Shown: one piece after another, positions 54,770 through 64,000 of the stretch
How positions within the stretch are numbered: position 1 is the stretch's first letter
Layout: each line of letters opens with the position of its first letter
Assembly: GCF_963678635.1 (NCBI RefSeq)
Contig: NC_087064.1
Location: forward strand, 59,464,338-59,528,337
Source: Symsagittifera roscoffensis
Taxonomy: Eukaryota > Xenacoelomorpha > Acoela > Convolutidae
Direction of reading: 5' to 3'
DNA: 64,000 bases
Position numbers and translations under genes: made by a program
Notes under the pieces: model-generated
The model's database searches: none
The model's input: the letters and a program-made list of their open reading frames with translations, nothing else
What the model was told of the DNA's origin: nothing

Positions 54770-56167
54770 ATGGCGCACGCTCAAATCTCAGTCAAACCAT
54801 TTGGCGGAAGCGATAACGAAGATTTCGCCCAATTCGAACAGCTCTTCCAAGGATACGTTGGAGTTGCGGGAATCGCAAATGCTCAGCAAGCGAATTTTCT
54901 ACAATTGCACCTGCGAGATAGCGCTCTGTGATTCTACCAGACACTGCCAGCACTAACAAGAGCCGACGTACCTCTTAGTCTGGCGGCACTACGCGACCAT
55001 TTTTGCAACCCTCAATTGCAAGCGGTCCACGGTCTAAAACTTGAACAATCAAAGTTTGATATCAAGCGAGACTCACCAGAGAATTTCCTGGTAAACCTCA
55101 CAAAAAAGGCACAACGAGCCTTACCCGACACCGGATCTACCTGCCGTTGCCCCACTCGATGCGGCACTAGTAGGCGCGGCAGCCGATGCAGACGCAGCGC
55201 GCTTCCATGGAGAGATGGCGCAACGTCAAGAACGACTTGACGCAGAAAATGATCATAGGAACAAACAGATTAAACGTCTTTTTATAAATGGCATGCCCAA
55301 CTGGCTCCGTTCGAAGATGATGGAACAACCAGTTGCGACAACAGTACAAGAACTTTGCAACCTGTCACGCAAACAAATGACAATTAGAGACGTCTGTCGT
55401 AATGAGGATTACCCAGTAGATAGTTTCAATGAAATTGGAGATACAGTTTCTCACAACCTAATGAGTGCGTTGTCAAAACTAACAACTGCCCAGGAACAGA
55501 TTGAGAAACAACTCAACGAAGTCCGTAGTGAGCTATCGGATCAGAGAAAGATGATCCAGTCACGACCACAAGGTGACAGCGGAAAAACACAGCAGAGCTC
55601 TCAACTGAATAGCCAAAACACTGGTGGGAATAATAATCAAACCCAGCAACTACAAAACCACGGAAATAATGCACAAAGCCAAGGGACTGGACAAGGCCCA
55701 AACCAGGACAATACATCTGGCCCTAATCAAGGGAATGGACAACAAGGATACAATCAAAGAAGGGGTAGATTTGGTAAAGGAAAAAAGAACGGACAGCAGA
55801 GAAATGATGGGGGATACGGAAACCAAGGTTTCTCCGGGTTTCTAAATATGCAGTACCCCCCACAAATGTTCCAGTTCCCTCAACAGATCCCTGGAATGCA
55901 ATCGAACCCCTATTTCCAACAAAACCAGAACTACCCCCAAACACAACAGAACGCTCAATTTTATCCGAACCAGATGTACCCCAGGGCCAACAAACCCAAC
56001 AGCATCAAGCGATAGCTAAGCCACCACAACAGAATCCCTAGTTTGCCCAACAAGTTGCACAACCAATGATGCAGCAGGTGCACACCCAAAACCCAAATAC
56101 AGCAGCAGTTCGCACTGGATCAAAATTCTGTGATCACTGCGGGAAGTTTGGCCATACCATAAGCTAA
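54770..56167 (+). pseudogene. gag-like gene of the Gypsy-like element, broken
   Basis: The frame opens at ATG 54770 (MAHAQISVKPFGGSDNEDFA), typical of Gypsy capsid starts. An in-frame TGA (54929-54931) sits where the conserved aromatic motif of the capsid is expected. A frameshift occurs between about 55125 and 55215. The shifted frame is then open to 56015. It holds a helical segment with a coiled-coil-like stretch (LTTAQEQIEKQLNEVRSELS) followed by a Gln/Asn/Gly-rich, basic region. A CCHC zinc knuckle (CDHCGKFGHTIS.C, 56129-56170) returns to the original frame but has a TAA (56165-56167) just before its last Cys. Gag would package RNA and form particles; this copy cannot make intact Gag. 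The order gag then pol is standard. Confidence 0.8.
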
Positions 56168-56221
56168 TGTTGGTACAAACCCAAGCCACAGGGACAGCAG
56201 CAACAGAATTTCCCGTTCCAA

Positions 56222-58555
56222 ATGGAACCAAAAAAACTAATTCAGCCACAAAGTCAGTCAGTCAATTCATCTAAATCACAAAAATCACGTAAATCGCGAA
56301 AATCACGCAAATCAAATATTCAAGACGTACAAGACGATGAAAGTATTGATCTGTACGCAGTCATCCCAACCGAAGGAACAGTGCTAATTTATATGAAAAT
56401 AAGATTAGCGCCAAGCCTTCAAAGAAGAGTACTGATTGACACAGGAGCATGTGCAAACGTAATTTCGAAACAAACATTCGATGAAGTTAAAAACGAAAAA
56501 TCACTATTCGCACCCTATAAAACGGCAAAGTCAAGCCTCAAGCAAGTGCGAATGGCAGGAGGCCAACTGGTGTCAATTGAAATTGAAGTAACCATTGAAT
56601 TTCATATGGCAGATACGAACTTAACGGAAACGTTCCTAGTGCTGAATTCAGTGAATTCAACGATCCTGGGAAACCCTTTCTTTAAAAAACACCATATACA
56701 TGTCTGCTCAAAATACAATCTACTTCACTTTCCAGATTTGACACTCCAAATCAACGAAATTAAACCCGCCAATGCACCTAGACGCACCAACCGAGTGAAA
56801 AAATTTCCTCTTGTTCTCACCAAGAAACAAATAATTGCACCTCATCAAACAGTCATAATCGAGTGCCAATTACAAGATATCCCGACTGACATGGAAAAAA
56901 CGACACGAATCGTAGTCCCATCACATGAACTCGAAGAAAAATGCAAATTAGCAGTAACCTCATCAATAAATGAAGTTAACAAACAAAATATTGTCTATGT
57001 CACGGCATTTAACATGACAGAACATAACTTAACGTTGCCTTTTAAAACCGAAATCGGAAAATTCTCGATACTCACGCTAACCGAATACAAAAATTTAATA
57101 CAGATCGAGCCGCAAACTTTGGCATTAGCGAAAATGAACCAGCCGGATAATGTCGAACTCGGAATTAACGAAATAATTTCGCAAAAAACAAGCCCTTCAT
57201 TAGGATCAGAACAAAAACCACCACCTGAATACGAGAAATTTTGGTTCCCGACGCCCGAAACGTGCCCTAGCCCGGAATCACTTCCCAGTATCCAAAGGGA
57301 AATTTACGACCAAATCTTCTACTTTCAAGGTCTTGAGAAAATTGAACCAAATAATAACATTCAGGACCGGATGACCTTTTTGAGTAACTTTCAGTGGGAG
57401 AATTCAGTGTTGACAAATGACCAAAGGTCAGAAGTAGAACATTTGCTGATCGAATACGCGGATATATTTGCCAAACACAGATTTGACGTGGGTTATAATT
57501 CCGACCTAAAGATCAAGTTGACGCCCGAACATCAACGCCCACAGTACACTCAAGGACCACCTACGCCCATCCAACTAAGGAATGAACTGACGGTTGAATT
57601 AGCTCTGATGCACTACTTCGGACTTATAACAACACTGTCACATTCTAAATACAGTAGTCCGTTGTTTGCACATAGAAAGCCATCTGGAAAATTGCGGATG
57701 TTGATTGACCTCCGGCGTATCAATCATTCAATCAAAACGGACTATATAAATAGCAATTTTCCAATATCAAACTTGACCGATGCATCAAACCACTTTGCCG
57801 GAAAGAGTTTGTTTACTAAATTGGACTGCTCACAAGCATACCATTGTGTGCAAATGGCAGATGACCTTTCGGTCCAACTTTTGGCATTTAACTTCGGGTC
57901 GCGGACGTACGCCTATAAATGCCTAGCCCAAGGTCTAAGTAAATCTGTCACGGGATTCAGTTCATTCATCCGTCACTACCTCGATCCATGCCTAGCAGCT
58001 GATCTGTGTACCCAATTCATGGATGATATAGGAAGTGCGGTGAATAGTTATCAGGAACTAATCCTCACACTAAAGAAAATATTTGAATGCATCCGAAAAT
58101 CAGGTCTAAAACTGTCACCTAAGAAATGCGAAATAGGAACACAAAGAATGAAATTCCTAGGAAATGTAGTAACACCACAAGGAGTTACGCCAGAGGAAGC
58201 AAAAATTTCCGCATTTCTAAGCAAAATAAAAATGCCAAGAACAGTGAAACAAGTAAAAAGACTCATCGGGTTTGTGCAGTTTTTTAGGAACTACATGCCG
58301 AGTCTTGGTGAAAAACTAATACCATTCTATAAGCTGCTGAAAAAGCAGATCGACTTCGAAATAATTGAAGATCACCATAAAAACCTTGAAACTCTCAAAG
58401 CAGACTTAATACAAGCAACCACGTTGACACTCAGACTACCCAAGCCAGGACTGCAGTATGTCATACTCTGCGATGCCAGCTACCACGGAACTGGATTCGT
58501 ATTTATGGTCGAGGACTACGTCACAAACGAGAAAAACGAAGAAATCAAGACGTAA
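56222..58555 (+). CDS. pol-like ORF: protease, reverse transcriptase, start of RNase H
   Basis: A 777-codon open frame, in the same frame as the gag start and zinc knuckle. The aspartic protease active site is LIDTGACANVI (Asp at residue 73). A ~240-residue linker follows. RT motifs are KLRMLIDLRRINHSIK, FTKLDCSQAYHCVQM and the catalytic FMDDIG (Asp-Asp at 601-602; FMDD instead of the usual YxDD). The thumb/connection is FLGNVVTPQGVTPEEAK and KRLIGFVQFFRNYMP. RNase H begins at LCDASYHGTGF (Asp at 751). A TAA at 58553-58555 cuts RNase H; the same frame continues beyond it. No ATG-specific signal marks the start: translation would come from gag by readthrough or from a fused frame. No integrase lies before RT. 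Confidence 0.88.
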   Translation: MEPKKLIQPQSQSVNSSKSQKSRKSRKSRKSNIQDVQDDESIDLYAVIPTEGTVLIYMKIRLAPSLQRRVLIDTGACANVISKQTFDEVKNEKSLFAPYKTAKSSLKQVRMAGGQLVSIEIEVTIEFHMADTNLTETFLVLNSVNSTILGNPFFKKHHIHVCSKYNLLHFPDLTLQINEIKPANAPRRTNRVKKFPLVLTKKQIIAPHQTVIIECQLQDIPTDMEKTTRIVVPSHELEEKCKLAVTSSINEVNKQNIVYVTAFNMTEHNLTLPFKTEIGKFSILTLTEYKNLIQIEPQTLALAKMNQPDNVELGINEIISQKTSPSLGSEQKPPPEYEKFWFPTPETCPSPESLPSIQREIYDQIFYFQGLEKIEPNNNIQDRMTFLSNFQWENSVLTNDQRSEVEHLLIEYADIFAKHRFDVGYNSDLKIKLTPEHQRPQYTQGPPTPIQLRNELTVELALMHYFGLITTLSHSKYSSPLFAHRKPSGKLRMLIDLRRINHSIKTDYINSNFPISNLTDASNHFAGKSLFTKLDCSQAYHCVQMADDLSVQLLAFNFGSRTYAYKCLAQGLSKSVTGFSSFIRHYLDPCLAADLCTQFMDDIGSAVNSYQELILTLKKIFECIRKSGLKLSPKKCEIGTQRMKFLGNVVTPQGVTPEEAKISAFLSKIKMPRTVKQVKRLIGFVQFFRNYMPSLGEKLIPFYKLLKKQIDFEIIEDHHKNLETLKADLIQATTLTLRLPKPGLQYVILCDASYHGTGFVFMVEDYVTNEKNEEIKT

Positions 58556-59266
58556 GCGCCCGTTTCATTTGGTTCCCGGCTATTCAATACAGCACAGCTG
58601 AAATTTTCAATCTACTACAAAGAATTCCTAGCCTTGTATTTCGCACTTGATCATTTCTCGCACTACATCTGGGGATCAGTCAAACCAGTGATTGTATTAA
58701 CAGATAATAGAAGTCTGACGCAATTCTTTCAGGCAAAAACCATACCGCCATCAGTGTGGAATATTCTGGACCGAGTACTGTCTTTCAACATCATAATCGC
58801 CCACATCCCAGGAACAGCAAACTACGCAGCAGGCTTCTTGTCCAGGATGCAAACGGACCCATCAGCATCTCTCTCACTAAAACTGACAGACAAAATACCA
58901 GTCAGGGAAATTTATGTTGCCACAACAGAAAGAGTACCCGATGCATCGCTTAACCTGGTTCAATCTATCGATGAGGCATTTTCTGAAACAGAACAGGTCG
59001 ATAAAGCTCTGGTAGCACACCTGCAAAGATTAGGACTTTACCAAGCATACCTCGACAAGCAAACAACATGTGATAGTCAAGGAACAATAGAGCCTAAGGC
59101 GCTTGTAATGTTGAAGAGGCCCATGATGAATGCGATAGATTATCCAGATCCAGCAGAGAACCACATTGAACTAGACTCCAAAAATGAGCCAGTTGACAGA
59201 TTCTGGCAATCATTGCCAAACAAATTCATGTTTTATTCACCCGTTACTATCACTGAAACCGTTTAA
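58556..59266 (+). pseudogene. RNase H remainder and C-terminal extension of pol
   Basis: It continues in the pol frame after the stop at 58553. Motifs are YYKEFLALYFALDHF, VLTDNRSLTQFF and IAHIPGTANYAAGFLSRM. In the last block the usual active-site Asp ('AD.LSR') is Gly. A ~140-residue extension of unknown function follows (KIPVREIYV, KALVAHLQRLGLYQAYLDKQ) and stops at 59264-59266, about 65 bases inside the LTR homology. There are no zinc-binding H2C2 or DDE integrase motifs before the LTR, so the element ends without integrase. Confidence 0.8.
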
Positions 59267-59574
59267 TTTGAGTTTTACCTGTAGACCTTAATCAGTTTAT
59301 GAGCATTTGACAAGAATAAATATGAGTGTTTTATATCTTTGAAACTCGTTCTTTGTTCAATATCGTGACCACTGATTTATATAAGTTATAAATGGGACCA
59401 CTAAAATCCACTTGGATCTCTTCACTAGGTTCCTGTTGCGGGAGGACCAATCTTGAAGACCTTTACACTTGTCTCGGTCTGCAAAGTCTGGAAATATCAA
59501 AATTGGTCGCCACCGTTTGACCATAATCTAGACTCGGATGGGTTTCAAGTTTTCGCTTTAGATTTTGTCACATA
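59199..59574 (+). mobile_element. 3' LTR of the Gypsy-like element (with deletions)
   Basis: It matches the 5' LTR but lacks one of the two ~63-base tandem units, the 'gaggttatttttcctc' to 'cggaca' segment and part of the end. The copy at 62344 retains the first two, so these losses happened after the segmental duplication. Confidence 0.75.
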
Positions 59575-61136
59575 AAACAAAAAATGAAGAAAAAGGATTG
59601 ATCTAAACAAAAAAAAATATTTCAGGACGTTAACTAAAAATTTAGCTTCCTTTTTTGCTTTAGTGCTTGTTACTTTTTTTAACGTTACCTGACCTATTTA
59701 CTGCGGGATGGACAAAATGGGTGTCACTAAATTCAAAAGTAGCACGGAAACACAAGTTATGAAAAGCGATTCTTCACATATTAGAGCAAAAGCTACAGCA
59801 AAAACTCACCAGGTAAAATAATGTTGAAACACAAAAAAAACTTAAAAAAGTTTGCGAGCAAAGCAAGTTATCCTCTGCGGTTCGGCGAGTGGAGTTTTTT
59901 CTTTAAAAAAAAATCTGATGGGCTGAAACAAAAAGAAATCTTTTTTATAGTGACAAATGCCAATTGTATCATGGACATGGTCAGACATTTCCAACTTGTC
60001 TCGTAATTCTAGAGAAAGAAGTAAAAAATTTGAAAAAATAATTCTTTGTTTCCTTTGCAATTCATATAGATTAGATAGTAAAAGTTAAAACTGTCGTGGA
60101 TTTTCAGTGGCGCTATAATTTTTTTTTATTTTGAATAATGGAGCTCTAACATCCAGCGTTTTTGAAACTCTATAAAGCACTCAAATATAATATTTTTTCA
60201 ATTTTCATATTGGCAGTACTTTTTTTTTCAGCATGTAATCATTTTTGACAAGGATCTTTGATTGAGCTAATAAGCCTATAACTATGAAAATTAACCAGCT
60301 ATTAAAAGAAATTTGTTCTGATTGCATAGAAATGGAAAATGAATTAAAAATTGGCTCTCTATTAGAACTTCTTCATGATAAAAACAAAAATTCATGCATT
60401 AATTTTTCTGCTCTACTTCATCTATAACTTGCATTTGGTTTGAGGTATTCAAAACCTAACACGGAGAAAAATTAATGGCAAAATTTTTTTTACACAGGAG
60501 CAAGGCATTTTTTTTTTGAAAATTGCCGGTTAAAACAAAAGATGGACAAAACAATTGTCTCTGAAAATGGACAAAAAAGCTCTCTTCTCCGCTTATCAGA
60601 TTTCTTCCGGAAAGCTCTAATTGACAATCTTTAGGATCAATTTGAAAAAAAAAAACGAAAAGCTTCAATCTTACATTTATTGGAACTAAAATTTTAGAGA
60701 ATGGACAGATTCAACTACAATGCAACAGATTTTGTGAAACCCACAAATCAATTTGACAAGAAACCTACCTTGGTGTAACGAATCAGACTTTCTGGAAGCC
60801 AAAAACATCGATTTCCAAGTTACGATTAGAATAGTTGAAAAATTAGCTTAAAAATACTCGATTAACAACAGTCAAGATTGGAAAACTTGCCAAAATTTCC
60901 ATGAGTGGGGATACTATTTACATCTTGACAAGATCTTTGATCCCATATATTTTTGGTGAAATTACGTTAACCTTACGTAGACTATCCATGATTCAGGTGT
61001 ATGATTTTCTGGAGGGGGAGGGGCTGATTTTTGACTTCGAAAACCTATTTAATTCAACTTCGCAGTAGGTGTCGTACTGACGTGTTTTTCTTGTCTTTAG
61101 GAAGCTTTAATTATTAAGTGCTACGAAAATCAAAAA
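59575..61136. other. Flank inside the duplicated unit, no gene recognised
   Basis: Repeated with few differences from 62822 to the window end. Short frames exist at 59821-60006 and 60456-60668 but are A/T-run driven and differ between the two copies by frame-shifting indels, so I do not call genes. Confidence 0.5.
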
Positions 61137-61427
61137 TATGGATGGGAGCAATAAACAGAGTGGTCTCAGAGAAGGTGTCTTAAAATTGAGCTATACGGGC
61201 TAATCAAAATAGCAACTAACTTTAAGAAACCCCAATATCATAATTGAAAGCTCGAACCTTACTGCAATATGATAGGTCAAAAATTCTGCGTTGTAATTTC
61301 CCTTTATTGAACGCAGGGGTTGTTGAGTAGATCCGACGAACTTCATATTTGGTTGCTCGTTAAATTTGTTTTTCGGCTCTAAATTTTTCTGCTCTTAGAC
61401 CATTCTGCTCATTGCCTGGCCACCATA
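61137..61427. mobile_element. MITE family E, copy 3 (short)
   Basis: 'gggagcaataaacagagtgg' at the left and 'gaccattctgctcattgcct' then 'ggccaccata' at the right are the E termini in inverted orientation. The core is shorter and unrelated in part ('aacgcaggggttgttgagta'). Confidence 0.6.
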
Positions 61428-61475
61428 AAATGTAGATAACGAACATATTTGCTTTAGAAGTATTTGTAGTTTCAG

Positions 61476-61591
61476 GAAAGTACGCATTATACTGCTTGTT
61501 CATAGAAATAAGTGATTTTGATCAAGATGGTTGGCTCGAATAATTATTGGTCCACTTCTTGTGCTGCTGCGTTTCTGATGCTTGTGTGCTG
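61476..61591 (+). CDS. Signal-peptide exon of a secreted protein, paralogue 2
   Basis: tagtttcag|G opens the exon; ATG at 61527 (gatcaagATG) encodes MVGSNNYWSTSCAAAFLMLV then Cys and two spare bases before the donor gtaagaaac at 61592. It matches the 49828-49941 exon in UTR, start context, coding length (65 bases), residue pattern (GS.N.W..S..AA.FL.L.C) and donor, but without a MITE at its acceptor. Later exons were not found: the tandem-duplication junction lies 190 bases downstream and may have cut the gene. Confidence 0.6.
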
Positions 61592-61783
61592 GTAAGAAAC
61601 AACAGCTTCATTTTCTTCTGCCTAATTATGATGTTAGCTTCACACACGCCAATTGTGAAAAAAGGTCCGGTACTCGCATTTAACATCAATCATAATAAAG
61701 TTCAAAAAATTAGGCCCGGAATAGAAGTTTCCAGCTGGTATTGTCAAAAATTTCAAATCACTTGATATTTTGTAGATAGACAA

Positions 61784-62423
61784 AAACCTTGTATTTCGCA
61801 CTTGATCATTTCTCGCACTACATCTGGGGATCAGTCAAACCAGTGATTGTATTAACAGATAATAGAAGTCTGACGCAATTCTTTCAGGCAAAAACCATAC
61901 CGCCATCAGTGTGGAATATTCTGGACCGAGTACTGTCTTTCAACATCATAATCGCCCACATCCCAGGAACAGCAAACTACGCAGCAGGCTTCTTGTCCAG
62001 GATGCAAACGGACCCATCAGCATCTCTCTCACTAAAACTGACAGACAAAATACCAGTCAGGGAAATTTATGTTGACACAACAGCAAGAGTACCCGATGCA
62101 TCGCTTAACCTGGTTCAATCTATCGATGAGGCATTTTCTGAAACAGAACAGGTCGATAAAGCTCTGGTAGCACACCTGCAAAGATTAGGACTTTACCAAG
62201 CATACCTCGACAAGCAAACAACATGTGATAGTCAAGGAACAATAGAGCCTAAGGCGCTTGTAATGTTGAAGAGGCCCATGATGAATGCGATAGATTATCC
62301 AGATCCAGCAGAGAACCACATTGAACTAGACTCCAAAAATGAGCCAATTGACAGATTCTGGCAATCATTGCCAAACAAATTCATGTTTTATTCACCCGTT
62401 ACTATCACTGAAACCGTTTAATT
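61784..62423 (+). pseudogene. Second copy of the RNase H/C-terminal pol fragment
   Basis: A 210-codon frame identical to 58634-59266 except for three residues (two near the middle, VDTTARV for VATTERV, and one near the end, EPIDRF for EPVDRF). It lacks everything upstream of RNase H, so it is a by-product of the tandem duplication, not a second insertion. Confidence 0.85.
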
Positions 62424-62821
62424 TGAGTTTTACCTGTAGACCTTAATCATTTTATGAGCATTTGGCAAGAATAAATGTTTAATTCGAGTTTTACCTCTAG
62501 ACCTTAATCATTTTATGAGCATTTGACAAGAATAAATATGAGTGTTTTATATCTTTGAAACTCGTTCTATGTTCAATATCGTGACCACTGATTTATATAA
62601 GTTATAAATGGAACCACTAAAATCCACTTGAATCTCTTCACTAGGTTCCTGTTGCGGGAGGACCAATCTTGAAGACCTTTACTGAGGTTATTTTTCCTCA
62701 TCGGTCGCGGACACTTTGTCTCGGTCTGCAAAGTCTGGAAATATCAAAATTGGTCGCCACCGTTTGACCATAATCTAGACTCGGATGGGTTTCAAGTTTT
62801 CGCTTTAGATTTTGTCACATA
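62344..62821 (+). mobile_element. LTR in the second duplication unit
   Basis: It keeps both ~63-base tandem units and the 'ctgaggttatttttcctcat' segment, like the 5' LTR at 53214. It ends with 'tttagattttgtcacataaa', as at 59574. Confidence 0.75.
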
Positions 62822-64000
62822 AAACAAAAAATGAAGAAAAAGGATTGATCTAAACAAAAAAAAATATTTCAGGACGTTAACTAAAAATTTAGCTTCCTTT
62901 TTTGCTTTAGTGCTTGTTACTTTTTTTAACGTTACCTGACCTATTTACTGCGGGATGGACAAAATGGGTGTCACTAAATTCAAAAGTAGCACGGAAACAC
63001 AAGTTATGAAAAGCGATTCTTCACATATTAGAGCAAGAGCTACAGCAAAAACTCACCAGGTAAAATAATGTTGAAACACAAAAAAAACTTAAAAAAGTTT
63101 GCAAGCAAAGCAAGTTATCCTCTGCGGTTCGGCGAGTGGAGTTTTTTCTTTAAAAAAAATCTGATGGGCTGAAACAAAAAGAAATCTTTTTTATAGTGAC
63201 AAATGCCAATTATATCATGGACATGGTCAGACATTTCCAACTTGTCTCGTAATTCTAGAGAAAGAAGTAAAAAATTTGAAAAAATAATTCTTTGTTTCCT
63301 TTGCAATTCATATAGATTAGATAGTAAAAGTTAAAACTGTCGTGCATTTTCAGTGGCGCTATAATTTTTTTTTATTTTGAATAATGGAGCTCTAACATCC
63401 AGCGTTTTTGAAACTCTATAAAGCACTCAAATATAATTTTTTTTCAATTTTCATATTGGCAGTACTTTTTTTGTTAAGCATGTAATCATTTTTGACAAGG
63501 ATCTTTGATTGAGCTAATAAGCCTATAACTATGAAAATTAACCAGCTATTAAAAGAAATTTGTTCTGATTGCATAGAAATGGAAAATGAATTAAAAATTG
63601 GCTCTCTATTAGAACTTCTTCATGATAAAAACAAAAATTCATGCATTAATTTTTCTGCTCTACTTCATCTATAACTTGCATTTGGTTTGAGGTATTCAAA
63701 ACCTAACACGGAGAAAAATTAATGGCAAAATTTTTTTTACACAGGAGCAAGGCATTTTTTTTTTGAAAATTGCCGGTTAAAACAAAAGATGGACAAAACA
63801 ATTGTCTCTGAAAATGGACAAAAAGCTCTCTTCTCCGCTTATCAGATTTCTTCCGGAAAACTCTAATTGACAATCTTTAGGATCAATTTGAAAAAAAAAA
63901 ACGAAAAGCTTCAATCTTACATTTATTGGAACTAAAATTTTAGAGAATGGACAGATTCAACTACAATGCAACAGATTTTGTGAAACCCACAAATCAATTT

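Larger units (their letters stand above)
58632..61783. repeat. Unit 1 of a ~3.15-kb direct tandem duplication
   Basis: It starts inside RNase H at ccttgtatttcgcacttgat and includes the 3' LTR, ~1.5 kb of flank, MITE E copy 3 and the signal-peptide exon. The same sequence restarts at 61784. The last 12 bases before the junction (atagacaaaaac) give no obvious homology to the other breakpoint. Confidence 0.9.
61784..64000. repeat. Unit 2 of the ~3.15-kb tandem duplication (cut by window end)
   Basis: It follows 58632-60745 base for base, with few substitutions and several short indels. At the window end it is at the position equivalent to about 60748. Confidence 0.9.

Noticed and set aside
55167-55944. 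Minus-strand frames opposite gag
   Set aside because: They are shadows of the compositionally biased Gln/Asn-rich gag frame.
59821-60668. Short frames in the LTR flank, seen again near 63.1 kb
   Set aside because: A single-base A-run difference changes the frame between the two duplication units, which argues against coding.

Overview
This is AT-rich, intron-rich, transposon-dense animal (metazoan) nuclear DNA. There are no operons, no bacterial signals and no rRNA. Genes are small exons with GT..AG introns, pyrimidine-rich acceptors and AATAAA/ATTAAA signals. The one gene I can name is a five-exon SLC9B/NHA-type sodium/proton antiporter (6645-19548, +). I cannot place the species; a TE-rich invertebrate is the most I would say.

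Layout. 1-830 holds a degraded LINE reverse-transcriptase fragment (-). 1041-4109 holds the last five exons of an unrecognised + strand gene. 4.5-6.3 kb has a tRNA-like SINE remnant and two related hAT-like MITEs, one with a perfect 8-bp target-site duplication. 6645-19548 is the antiporter; its 7.8-kb first intron carries a dispersed ~0.45-kb repeat and an antisense, dead APE-type LINE. 19950-25315 (-) is the 3' part of an unrecognised gene with a Cys-rich segment and a C-terminal hydrophobic helix, convergent with the antiporter. 26.2-30.7 kb is essentially featureless. 30772-32512 (-) is the 3' end of another unrecognised gene: four phase-consistent exons and a poly(A) signal. An isolated plausible minus exon lies at 37293-37381.

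From about 39 kb onward the window is a transposon nest. Head-to-tail copies of a ~540-bp family (called H here) end in a cagggc-ttcg-ccctg hairpin. A MITE family (called D) has 'cttgaagtcccgtcgg' terminal repeats and forms a local ~540-bp tandem array. A 2.3-kb/3.4-kb direct tandem duplication (43262-45570 and 45571-48970) contains both. Several MITEs are nested inside H copies or beside a splice acceptor, with target-site duplications still readable. At 53214-59574 lies a Gypsy-like LTR retrotransposon with gag, protease, reverse transcriptase and RNase H but no integrase that I can find. Its 3' part and flank (from 58632) are repeated at 61784 as a ~3.15-kb direct tandem duplication that runs off the window end.

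Two homologous signal-peptide exons (49828-49941 and 61476-61591) indicate two paralogous secreted-protein genes on the + strand, whose other exons I could not find. Exon models rest on reading frame, splice-site and phase agreement only. Names H, C, D, E, F and R are labels used in this report, not database families.
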